The notes beneath the pieces are model-generated. The model ran no database searches, was not told where the DNA came from, and saw only the letters and a program-made list of their open reading frames with translations. The position numbers and the translations under genes were made by a program. This document shows positions 5,749 through 12,101 of a stretch of 13,906 bases of DNA, piece by piece. The stretch's first letter is position 1. Each line of letters begins with the position of its first letter. The DNA is from Proteobacteria bacterium UBA6492. GTDB lineage: Bacteria; Pseudomonadota; Gammaproteobacteria; UBA6429; Thiohalophilaceae. The stretch is from contig DJMK01000057.1 of the NCBI GenBank assembly GCA_002436485.1, positions 21,004-34,909 of the forward strand. The letters are read 5' to 3'.

Positions 5749-5851
5749 ACCAGCCTCCCCTCCGAGGATCAGCTGGTAGAAAATTTCGCATTTTCTTTGT
5801 TGTTATATAACTAACCTTCCCCTGGTTAAAACCTCGGGAAGGTTTTTTTTT
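5749..5851 (+). ncRNA. Candidate small RNA with three hairpins and intrinsic terminator
   Basis: Stem 1: ACCAG (5749-5753) with CTGGT (5773-5777), continued by CCTC/GAGG. Stem 2: GAAAAT, loop TTCGC, ATTTTC (5779-5795). Stem 3 is the terminator at 5813-5851. This compact, fully structured layout ending in a T-run is typical of trans-acting small RNAs and matches no RNA family I recognise. The 5' end is uncertain; a weak promoter TTGCAT (about 5714) with TAAGGT (about 5737) would start near stem 1. The alternative is a long structured 3' untranslated region of the chelatase mRNA. Confidence 0.4.
5813..5851 (+). terminator. Strong two-tier intrinsic terminator
   Basis: AACCTTCCC (5813-5821) pairs with GGGAAGGTT (5836-5844), and an inner GGTT/AACC stem sits in the loop. 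Nine T's (5843-5851) follow or overlap the stem end. It is oriented on the plus strand, 274 bases after the chelatase stop and 180 bases before the ATPase gene. Confidence 0.9.
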
Positions 5852-5931
5852 GCATGCCGCCATAATCCAATTCAGTACAAAATTACACCGGCGCGTAACG
5901 TATCACTTGTATCAGCCCGTCACGAGTTTGA

Positions 5932-5957
5932 TGTCAACTTTGTTAGCAAGTTTGACA
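5932..5957. promoter_or_regulatory. 26-bp operator-like palindrome with embedded -35 TTGACA
   Basis: TGTCAA (5932-5937) and TTGACA (5952-5957) are perfect arms, with further partial pairing TTTG/CAAG inside. The right arm is an exact sigma-70 -35 hexamer; CATTCT, 17 bases on (5975-5980), is only a weak -10. Its position about 75 bases before the AAA+ ATPase start suits a repressor or activator site for that gene. The cognate regulator is unknown. Confidence 0.45.
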
Positions 5958-5979
5958 GTACGGATCGAATAACCCATTC

Positions 5980-6035
5980 TCATGGTTGTTGCGTTTCAAT
6001 ACCAATAACAATATTCGAGTACACAGCAACCATGA
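5980..6035 (+). promoter_or_regulatory. Inverted repeat that could mask the ATPase start codon
   Basis: TCATGGTTG (5980-5988) is the reverse complement of CAACCATGA (6027-6035), which contains the ATG at 6032. In the mRNA these nine pairs would enclose the start codon. No good Shine-Dalgarno site precedes the ATG, so folding could matter for initiation. A chance match of this length is possible. Confidence 0.35.
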
Positions 6036-7501
6036 ATGATGCGCATGACCTTGAACTGGTTCTGAAATCTCATATTCCCATTGTCGTCATTGAGACCCGG
6101 GAAGAACAACGTGCTGTTGAACTGATCAGCCGCATGCAATTTCGCCTTAGCCAACCAATCTACAAGTGGACCGTTACAGAAGGATTGCAACGCCTAGATG
6201 TAAATTTTGAAGCGCAGAAATTTAGCGCAAAGCCCGGTGATGTTCTCGGTAACATCAAGGCCGGTGCAAATACCGGGATTTTTCTATTACTGGATTTTCA
6301 TCCATACCTGGATGACCCGGTGCATGTGCGTTTATTGAAAGACATTGCATTGGTGCATGATCGGACACAGCAGACAATCGTGCTGATCAGCCATGACATA
6401 CAGATACCTCCAGAGCTTAAAAATTTCTGCGCCATGGTGGAACTGGATTTACCCGATGAGTCCTCGTTAAAGAAGCTTGTCAAGGAAACGGCCAGGTCAT
6501 GGCAGACCCGTTACAAAGAAAAGGTCAGGGCAGATGAAAAATCGCTGGGCCTACTGGTAAAAAACCTCAGCGGGCTGACCCACTCCGAGGCAAAGCGATT
6601 GGCGCATACGGCTATCTATGATGACGGCGCTATCACGCCAGACGATTTACCCGAGGTAATGAAAGCGAAGTATGCCTTGCTTAACAAGGAAGGCATGCTG
6701 CATTTTGAGCTAAACACTGAAAAATTCTCCAACGTTGGTGGTTTTAACCGCCTCAAAACATGGTTACGCCAGCGGCAGCCGGCATTTGAAGGTGAACTTA
6801 AAGGACTTGATAAACCCAAAGGTGTTTTACTGTTGGGGGTACAGGGTTGCGGCAAGAGTCTTGCCGCAAAGGCCGTGGCCGGTGTACTGGGGATTCCACT
6901 GTTAAGGCTGGAATTTGCTGCCTTGTTTAACAAGTATCATGGCGAAACCGAACGTAATTTGCGCGAGTCACTCAAGGCAGCCGAGGTTATGGCGCCGTGT
7001 GTCCTCTGGATAGACGAACTGGAAAAGGGGTTGTCGGTTGGTAACAACGATGGCGGCACCTCGAAGCGTGTACTGGGTACTTTCCTGACCTGGATGGCAG
7101 AGAAAGATGCGGCAGTATTTATTGTTGCCACCGCTAATGAAATCGATAGCCTGCCACCAGAGTTGGTGCGTAAGGGCCGCTTTGATGAAATCTTTTTTGT
7201 CGACCTGCCCGATCAGGCAACCCGTGAAATTATCTTTGGCATACATTTGCATCGCCGCGATTATGATAAATCCAGTTTCGATCTTACCCGCCTTGCCGAA
7301 GCGACCGACGGTTTTTCCGGTGCAGAAATTGAGCAGTCGGTTGTCTCGGCAATCTATGCTGCACATGCCCAGCAGACCACGCTCAACAACAATCATGTCA
7401 TGCAGGAGATCAGGCAAACCAAACCGTTGTCTATCGTCATGTCAGAACGTATCGCGGCGCTGCGTACCTGGGCGCGTGATCGCACGGTCCCCGTTGACTA
7501 A
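6032..7501 (+). CDS. Ycf46-like AAA+ ATPase
   Basis: A 489-residue cytoplasmic AAA+ protein of the Ycf46 type. The N-terminal half (about 1-220) is a degenerate P-loop-like domain found in this family (HIPIVVIETREE, then GIFLLLDFHPYL and TIVLISHDIQIP), ending in a helical part. The C-terminal AAA+ module is intact: Walker A GVQGCGKS (269-276), Walker B VLWIDE (324-329), sensor 1 asparagine in VATANE (N369), arginine-finger region RKGRFDE (380-386), and sensor 2 / lid region GFSGAEIEQSV. Ycf46 proteins are conserved in cyanobacteria, plastids and many Proteobacteria; roles in photosynthesis-related CO2 use have been reported in cyanobacteria, but the substrate is not known here. It appears monocistronic: a hairpin-rich region lies upstream and argB has its own candidate promoter 140 bases downstream. 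Confidence 0.9.
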   Translation: MNDAHDLELVLKSHIPIVVIETREEQRAVELISRMQFRLSQPIYKWTVTEGLQRLDVNFEAQKFSAKPGDVLGNIKAGANTGIFLLLDFHPYLDDPVHVRLLKDIALVHDRTQQTIVLISHDIQIPPELKNFCAMVELDLPDESSLKKLVKETARSWQTRYKEKVRADEKSLGLLVKNLSGLTHSEAKRLAHTAIYDDGAITPDDLPEVMKAKYALLNKEGMLHFELNTEKFSNVGGFNRLKTWLRQRQPAFEGELKGLDKPKGVLLLGVQGCGKSLAAKAVAGVLGIPLLRLEFAALFNKYHGETERNLRESLKAAEVMAPCVLWIDELEKGLSVGNNDGGTSKRVLGTFLTWMAEKDAAVFIVATANEIDSLPPELVRKGRFDEIFFVDLPDQATREIIFGIHLHRRDYDKSSFDLTRLAEATDGFSGAEIEQSVVSAIYAAHAQQTTLNNNHVMQEIRQTKPLSIVMSERIAALRTWARDRTVPVD

Positions 7502-7579
7502 GAATACTTGCCATTGATGAGCATGTTGTGTCCAACCAAGTCACCCACAAACTACTCGTCGCAAGCCGACAAGAATTAT

Positions 7580-7609
7580 TTGTAATAAAGAAAATAAACA
7601 CGTTACTAT
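7580..7609 (+). promoter_or_regulatory. Candidate argB-slmA promoter
   Basis: TTGTAA (7580-7585) and TACTAT (7604-7609) lie 18 bases apart, 35 bases before the argB start, in an AT-rich gap. CGTTAC occurs twice around it (7601-7606 and 7634-7639). I see no recognisable ARG box. Confidence 0.4.
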
Positions 7610-7644
7610 GTAAATACTTACTAACCCAGTAAACGTTACCAACT

Positions 7645-8538
7645 ATGAGTATTAATGCACAGCAAGCCAAGAATATCGCCAAGGTTTTGAGTGATGCGTT
7701 GCCATATATTCAGCAGTTTTCGGGCAAGACCATGGTTATCAAATATGGCGGTAATGCCATGGTGGACGATGAATTAAAACGTGGTTTTGCGCGGGATATC
7801 GTACTGATGAAACTGGTCGGCATGAACCCGGTTGTGGTGCATGGTGGTGGGCCACAGATTGGCAACATGCTCAAGCAGATTGGCAAGGAAACGGAATTCA
7901 TACAAGGTATGCGGGTCACTGACAGTGAAACCATGAGTATCGTGGAGATGGTACTTGGTGGCCTGGTTAACAAGGAAATTGTCAGCATGATTAATCGTCA
8001 TGGCGGCAGGGCAGTGGGGCTCACTGGCAAGGATGGCGACCTGATTCGTGCGCGCAAGATGGTGGTGAGTAAGCACGATCCTGGAATGGATGCGCCTGAG
8101 ATAATTGATATTGGTCATGTCGGTGAAGTGGAAAGCATAGATGCCAGCGTTGCGGAAATGCTGGTGTTTGACGGTTTCATTCCAGTTATTGCACCGATTG
8201 GTGTGGGCAGTGACGGGCAGGCATATAACATCAACGCCGACCTGGTGGCCGGTAAACTGGCTATAACCCTGAATGCAGAAAAACTTATTTTATTGACCAA
8301 TACGCCGGGGGTACTCGATCAGGACGGCAATTTGTTAACCGGATTGAAGGCGGAGCAGGTCGATCAATTGATCAAGGACGGTGTTATTCATGGTGGCATG
8401 TTACCGAAAATAAACTGTGCACTAGACGCAGTGCGTTCCGGTGTGCGTACGGCACAAATTATTGATGGGCGGGTAGAGCATGCCGTGCTACTCGAGATAT
8501 TGACCAGCGAAGGTGTCGGCACCTTGATCAAGGGCTAA
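7645..8538 (+). CDS. argB: Acetylglutamate kinase
   Basis: A 297-residue amino-acid kinase that phosphorylates N-acetylglutamate with ATP, the second step of arginine synthesis in the cytoplasm. Hallmarks are KYGGNAM (residues 34-40), VVVHGGGPQIG (63-73), GMRVTD (88-93), the LTGKDGDLI stretch, INADLVAGKLA, and the C-terminal GGMLPKINCALDAV nucleotide-site segment. It carries the extra N-terminal helix (AQQAKNIAKVLSDALPYIQQ) that in Pseudomonas aeruginosa and Thermotoga defines the hexameric, arginine-inhibited form. Feedback inhibition by arginine is therefore likely, unlike the dimeric E. coli enzyme. The start ATG at 7645 matches the usual family length. slmA follows after only four bases, so the two are almost certainly co-transcribed. 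Confidence 0.98.
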   Translation: MSINAQQAKNIAKVLSDALPYIQQFSGKTMVIKYGGNAMVDDELKRGFARDIVLMKLVGMNPVVVHGGGPQIGNMLKQIGKETEFIQGMRVTDSETMSIVEMVLGGLVNKEIVSMINRHGGRAVGLTGKDGDLIRARKMVVSKHDPGMDAPEIIDIGHVGEVESIDASVAEMLVFDGFIPVIAPIGVGSDGQAYNINADLVAGKLAITLNAEKLILLTNTPGVLDQDGNLLTGLKAEQVDQLIKDGVIHGGMLPKINCALDAVRSGVRTAQIIDGRVEHAVLLEILTSEGVGTLIKG

Positions 8539-8542
8539 CTTA

Positions 8543-9124
8543 ATGTCTGAACAGTCATCACGCAGGCAACAAATTCTGGAAACGCTGGCAATGGAGCTGG
8601 AAAAATCGCCCGGTGTTCCTATCACCACCGCTGGCCTGGCGCGTGCGGTTGGAGTATCAGAGGCTGCGCTTTATCGTCACTTCGCCAGCAAGGCAAAGAT
8701 GTTTGAAGCACTGATCGAGTTTATCGAAGACAGTGTCTTTGGTTTGGTAAACAGGATTCTTGAGGATGAAAAGAGTGCCTTGATTCGCTGTGAGAAGATC
8801 ATTGCCATGGTGCTCAGGTTTGCAGAGAAAAACCCTGGAATCACTCGCCTGTTAACCGGTGATGTACTTGTTGGTGAGCCGGAACGCCTGCGTCGCCGAA
8901 TCGACAAGTTTTATGAACGACTGGAAACGCAAATTAAGCAGGTATTGCGCGAAGGTGAAGCCAACGAAGAGATTAAACCATTGTCACCAATACAGGCACA
9001 GGCAAATATTCTGTGTAGTGTAGCGGAAGGGCGTATGCAGCAGTTTGTGCGTAGTGAGTTCAGGGTACAGCCGGCTGAATTATGGGAACAACAGTGGAAG
9101 TTGCTTGTCAGTTGTTTTGACTAG
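8543..9124 (+). CDS. slmA: Nucleoid occlusion factor SlmA (TetR family)
   Basis: A 193-residue TetR-fold protein, close to the E. coli SlmA length. The DNA-binding domain shows SlmA's signature: ITTAGLARAVGVSEAALYRHF (about 27-47) followed by SKAKMFEALIEFIEDS. The body keeps FAEKNPGITRLLTGD, LRRRIDKFYERLE, QVLRE and FVRSEF, all diagnostic against other TetR regulators. SlmA binds specific palindromes spread over the chromosome and antagonises FtsZ polymerisation over the nucleoid, so the ring forms away from DNA. Its placement straight behind argB (four-base gap, ribosome-binding AAGGG within the argB end) suggests coupled translation. Its 3' end faces the coiled-coil gene with only four bases between the stops and no terminator visible. 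Confidence 0.95.
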   Translation: MSEQSSRRQQILETLAMELEKSPGVPITTAGLARAVGVSEAALYRHFASKAKMFEALIEFIEDSVFGLVNRILEDEKSALIRCEKIIAMVLRFAEKNPGITRLLTGDVLVGEPERLRRRIDKFYERLETQIKQVLREGEANEEIKPLSPIQAQANILCSVAEGRMQQFVRSEFRVQPAELWEQQWKLLVSCFD

Positions 9125-9128
9125 GATA

Positions 9129-9761
9129 TTACTCGCCTTTTAACTCGCGAAAACGTTTCAAATCTTTTTCATACCGCGCCTGCATTTTGTCTTTTTCTTT
9201 CTCTTTTATGTCGACGTAATTTTGCTTGGTCTGTATCTGTACTTTGGTTTCCTCGATGTTCTTGAGTAGTTTTTCCGGCGGTTTTTTACCGCTGCGCTCA
9301 TAGTTAGCCGCCTCTTTTTGTAACTGGGCCAGGTTATCCTTGAGCACGCGCAGGTTACCACGGGATATTTCAATCTGGCCTTCTACCGCTTTCAGATTAT
9401 TGTCTCTTGCCAGGATAAGATCACGCTCGGTTGTATAGGCATTTAACAAAATGGCATCCTGCCTCGCCCGTTCTTTGCGTTGTTCTTCCAGCTCTTTTTG
9501 AATGCGCGCCGCTTCACGTTCTTCAGCCAGTTGTTCCTTGGTTTTGGCTGCCGGTATTACCTTAACGACCAGGCCACGCTCGTTAACAATTTCGATACGT
9601 TTCTGCGAATGCTCGGGAGGTACACTGGTACCACATTCACGTATACCGTTGTCGTTGGTCCAGCAACTAATCAGGCGTGCATCAGCGACTACTGGCACAA
9701 CAGCGCTGCCAGCCACAGCAGACAGAAGAATCGTTTTTAATGCGTGCATATATCTAGCCAT
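9129..9761 (-). CDS. Exported coiled-coil protein with DUF4124-like N-terminus
   Basis: A 210-residue protein with a cleavable signal peptide: basic MARYMHALK, hydrophobic ILLSAVAGSAVVPV, then VADA at about 24-29. After cleavage comes a short segment, ISCWTNDNGIRECGTSVPPE, like a DUF4124 module (a 'W-x-D-x-G' start and a proline-rich end), with two cysteines (C33, C43) that could form a disulfide. Residues about 74-210 are an almost uninterrupted charged helix rich in E, K, R and Q with leucines in heptad spacing, a coiled coil. Periplasmic location is inferred; function is unknown. An internal ATG (residue 5) is an alternative start. It is divergent from the TauE-type gene with a 73-base gap and convergent with slmA. 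Confidence 0.82.
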   Translation of the reverse strand: MARYMHALKTILLSAVAGSAVVPVVADARLISCWTNDNGIRECGTSVPPEHSQKRIEIVNERGLVVKVIPAAKTKEQLAEEREAARIQKELEEQRKERARQDAILLNAYTTERDLILARDNNLKAVEGQIEISRGNLRVLKDNLAQLQKEAANYERSGKKPPEKLLKNIEETKVQIQTKQNYVDIKEKEKDKMQARYEKDLKRFRELKGE

Positions 9762-9834
9762 ATCTTTATTTACCTGACGTACATTTGCTTACCGGCTACA
9801 ATCAGGTGACTTTTCCTCATCATATCGGTTCTGC

Positions 9835-10584
9835 GTGATAGATCAAATATTACTGTTTATCATCTCGTTCCTGGCCAACGCCTTTTCAGCATTTGCCGGG
9901 GGCGGCGCCGGTTTGTTGCAATTGCCTGCCCTGATATTTCTCGGCCTGCCTTTTGGTGCAGCACTGGCGACACACAAGATTGCAACGGTTGCGCTGGGGG
10001 TGGGGGCGACGTTGCGCCATTACCGTGAACATAATCTTGAGCGCTATTTTATCCTAACTATGCTGCTTTCCGGTATCCCTGGAGTAGTTATCGGCGCACG
10101 AATCATATTGTTTATTCCTGATCGTGGCGCCGAGATTGCACTCGGGATACTGACCATTGGCCTTGCGGTCTATTCATTCCTGAAACCGCAGCTCGGCCAG
10201 CAAAATCTGCCTCAAAACAGGAATCTGGCCGGGTTCCTGATTGGTTCTGTTGTCCTTTTTATCATCGGGGTGCTGAATGGATCCTTAACGTCAGGTACCG
10301 GGCTGTTTGTGACAATCTGGTTGGTCCGCTGGTTTGGCCTGGATTACAAACGTGCTGTGGCACATACCCTCGTATTGGTAGGCCTGTTCTGGAATGGCAG
10401 CGGGGCGCTAACGCTGGGGCTGTATGGAGTGATTCAGTGGCAGTGGTTGCCGGTGCTGTTACTGGGTTCGCTGCTTGGCGGTTATGTCGGTGCACACTGG
10501 TCAATTATTAAAGGTAATCGCTGGATCAAGCGTGCCTACGAACAGGTGACCTTGCTGGTCGGTCTGGGGCTGATATTTGGTTAA
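9835..10584 (+). CDS. TauE/SafE family membrane permease
   Basis: A 249-residue polytopic inner-membrane protein with about eight hydrophobic helices arranged as two related halves, typical of TauE/SafE (formerly DUF81). The first half carries FLANAFSAFAGGGAGLLQLPAL with ATHKIATVALGVGA. The second has the matching GVLNGSLTSGTGLFVTI and RAVAHTLVLVGLFWNG. Members are proposed exporters or importers of sulfite, sulfoacetate or other sulfur-carbon anions; the substrate cannot be read here. GTG at 9835 is used because no ATG occurs in the N-terminal stretch and the reading starts in a hydrophobic helix; the ribosome-binding site is weak. It ends three bases from the convergent pyrE stop. A second, different TauE-like protein begins at 13463. 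Confidence 0.87.
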   Translation: MIDQILLFIISFLANAFSAFAGGGAGLLQLPALIFLGLPFGAALATHKIATVALGVGATLRHYREHNLERYFILTMLLSGIPGVVIGARIILFIPDRGAEIALGILTIGLAVYSFLKPQLGQQNLPQNRNLAGFLIGSVVLFIIGVLNGSLTSGTGLFVTIWLVRWFGLDYKRAVAHTLVLVGLFWNGSGALTLGLYGVIQWQWLPVLLLGSLLGGYVGAHWSIIKGNRWIKRAYEQVTLLVGLGLIFG

Positions 10585-10587
10585 TGA

Positions 10588-11229
10588 TCAGACACCATAT
10601 TGTTCACGATAACTGTTTATCGCTGCCAGGTATTGATGGTATTTCTCGGTTTCACCAATATAAGTGGTTAACTCGGCCAGGCTGACAATACTGATGACGG
10701 GAATATTGTAATTAGCCTCGATTTCCTGAATAGCTGACAACTCTCCCTGACCCCGCTCCATGCGATTAAGCGCTATAACAACACCCGCTGCTTTGGCACC
10801 GGCCTGCTCGATGATATCCATGGATTCGCGTATCGCGGTGCCAGCTGTGATAACGTCATCGATAATCAGAATTCGTCCCTGTAACGGTGCCCCAATCAGG
10901 TTACCGCCCTCACCATGGGTTTTGGCTTCCTTGCGATTGAAGCAGTAGGGAACATTTCGCGCGTGATGCTCTGACAAAGCAATCGCACAACCAGCCGCCA
11001 GCGGAATACCCTTATAGGCTGGGCCGAACAGCGTATCAAACTGGACGCCACTATCAACGATTGTCCTGGCGTAAAATTGTCCCAGCTTCGCCAGTGCTTG
11101 CCCGGTATTGAAAAGACCCGCGTTAAAAAAATACGGACTGGTTCGCCCTGACTTGAGGGTGAATTCACCAAAGCGTAGTACATCCGACGCCAGTGCCAGT
11201 TCAATAAATGCGCGTTGATAATCTTGCAT
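10588..11229 (-). CDS. pyrE: Orotate phosphoribosyltransferase
   Basis: This enzyme joins orotate and PRPP to give orotidine 5'-phosphate in pyrimidine synthesis. The ATG at 11229 gives 213 residues beginning MQDYQRAFIELAL, the length and start of the E. coli protein. A further seven codons up to a TTG at 11250 are possible but not needed. Visible motifs are FTLKSGRTSPYFFNAG (23-38), LFGPAYKGIPLA, YCFNRKEAKTHGEGG with the catalytic loop lysines and histidine (95-109), and the PRPP-binding ILIIDDVITAGTA (120-132). It is divergent from the exonuclease III/Crc-like gene, with a promoter TTAAAC (11298-11293) and TATCAT (11275-11270) on this strand. pyrE beside crc is the Pseudomonas arrangement. 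No terminator separates it from the convergent TauE-type gene. Confidence 0.97.
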   Translation of the reverse strand: MQDYQRAFIELALASDVLRFGEFTLKSGRTSPYFFNAGLFNTGQALAKLGQFYARTIVDSGVQFDTLFGPAYKGIPLAAGCAIALSEHHARNVPYCFNRKEAKTHGEGGNLIGAPLQGRILIIDDVITAGTAIRESMDIIEQAGAKAAGVVIALNRMERGQGELSAIQEIEANYNIPVISIVSLAELTTYIGETEKYHQYLAAINSYREQYGV

Positions 11230-11265
11230 GCAGCTACCCGTAATTCTCAATCCCTGCCGTGAGGG

Positions 11266-11298
11266 TGGTATGATACACAGAATTTATTCACGGTTTAA
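11266..11298. promoter_or_regulatory. Overlapping divergent promoters of pyrE and the xthA-like gene
   Basis: Plus strand: extended -10 TGGTATGAT (11266-11274), a near-consensus TATGAT with TGn, without a clear -35. Minus strand: TTAAAC (11298-11293), 17 bases, then TATCAT (11275-11270). The two -10 hexamers overlap by five bases, so polymerase can occupy only one at a time. Confidence 0.55.
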
Positions 11299-11315
11299 GA
11301 GAATACAGGAATTTC

Positions 11316-12089
11316 ATGAGAGTCATCAGCGTCAATGTTAACGGTATACGTGCTGCCGAGAAAAAAGGCTTCTATCAATGGCTGGCCAGGCAACGCGCGG
11401 ATGTGGTCTGTGTACAGGAAACCAAGGCACAGGAGCACCAGCTGGATGACAGTATTTTTTGTCCAAAGAATTATCATTGCTATTATTTCGATGCGCAAAA
11501 GAAAGGCTATAGTGGTGTTGCAATTTATAGTCGGCATGAACCGGACGAAGTGTTGGCCGGTCTTGGCTGGGATCACTGTGATACAGAAGGCCGATACCTG
11601 CAGGCAGACTTTGGCAAGCTGAGTATCGCTTCCCTGTATCTACCATCAGGTTCTTCCAGTGAAGAGCGTCATGCAAACAAGTTACGTTTCATGGACAAGT
11701 TTTACGATGAAATGAAACTTATGCGACGCAAGCGCCGTGAATACGTTATCTGTGGTGACTGGAACACGGTGCATAAGCAGATTGATATTCGCAATTTCCA
11801 GAGCAACCGTAAAAATTCCGGTTGTACCGATGAAGAACGCGCCTGGGTTGACAAGGTGATCAACGAAGGTGGCTGGGTCGATGCTTTCCGTGAAGTTGAA
11901 AAGGGTGAAGGGCAATATACCTGGTGGTCAAACCGCGGTAACGCACGTGCCAACAATGTGGGTTGGCGTATCGATTACCAGTTCATCACGCCGGGACTGA
12001 AAGGTTCGGTTCAAAAAGCCTGGGTATACAAGGACAAATGGTTTTCGGATCATGCCCCCTTGATCATTGACTACGATTACGAAATCTAG
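11316..12089 (+). CDS. xthA: Exonuclease III family protein, Crc-like with intact active site
   Basis: A 257-residue endonuclease/exonuclease/phosphatase-fold protein. Every exonuclease III catalytic position is kept: N7 (ISVNVNG), E35 (VQETKA), Y108 (SLYLPSG), D148 and N150 (CGDWNTV), D220 (WRIDYQ), and D245/H246 (FSDHAPLI). It should therefore act as an AP endonuclease and 3'-to-5' exonuclease in base excision repair. Over its whole length, however, it resembles Pseudomonas Crc (GLGW/RYLQADF, LPSGS, MRRKRREYV, TPGL near the end). Crc has lost the metal-binding residues and works with Hfq in catabolite control. Position next to pyrE is also that of crc. An AGGAA site (11308-11312) precedes ATG 11316. 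The ampG-like gene follows after 12 bases. I favour an active nuclease. Confidence 0.93.
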   Translation: MRVISVNVNGIRAAEKKGFYQWLARQRADVVCVQETKAQEHQLDDSIFCPKNYHCYYFDAQKKGYSGVAIYSRHEPDEVLAGLGWDHCDTEGRYLQADFGKLSIASLYLPSGSSSEERHANKLRFMDKFYDEMKLMRRKRREYVICGDWNTVHKQIDIRNFQSNRKNSGCTDEERAWVDKVINEGGWVDAFREVEKGEGQYTWWSNRGNARANNVGWRIDYQFITPGLKGSVQKAWVYKDKWFSDHAPLIIDYDYEI

Positions 12090-12101
12090 CAGGTAACTTG
12101 A

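Larger units (their letters stand above)
5540..6031. other. 492-bp intergenic region rich in inverted repeats
   Basis: No convincing protein gene is present on either strand. Inverted repeats follow each other: 5557-5573, 5617-5643 (TGTGATCAG and CTGATCACA around nine bases), three hairpins at 5749-5777, 5779-5795 and 5813-5844 ending in a T-run, the palindrome GTTATATAAC at 5802-5811, an operator-like 26-mer at 5932-5957, and TCATGGTTG/CAACCATGA at 5980-6035. The first half is best explained as the chelatase 3' region and/or a small RNA, the second as the control region of the AAA+ ATPase gene. Confidence 0.7.

Noticed and set aside
5540..5851. Cobalamin or other known riboswitch near the chelatase gene
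   Set aside because: The structures lie downstream of the chelatase, not in a leader, and no B12-box or other recognised riboswitch core is visible.
6968..7417. 149-residue minus-strand frame inside the AAA+ ATPase gene
   Set aside because: Entirely antisense to a gene with intact Walker motifs; composition looks like a mirror of coding sequence and there is no start signal.
7502..7644. ARG box or arginine operator ahead of argB
   Set aside because: No TGAAT/ATTCA dyad was found; the repeated CGTTAC is too short to call.
11230..11250. Upstream TTG start adding seven residues to PyrE
   Set aside because: The extra residues are absent from known PyrE proteins, and ATG at 11229 gives the standard 213-residue length.
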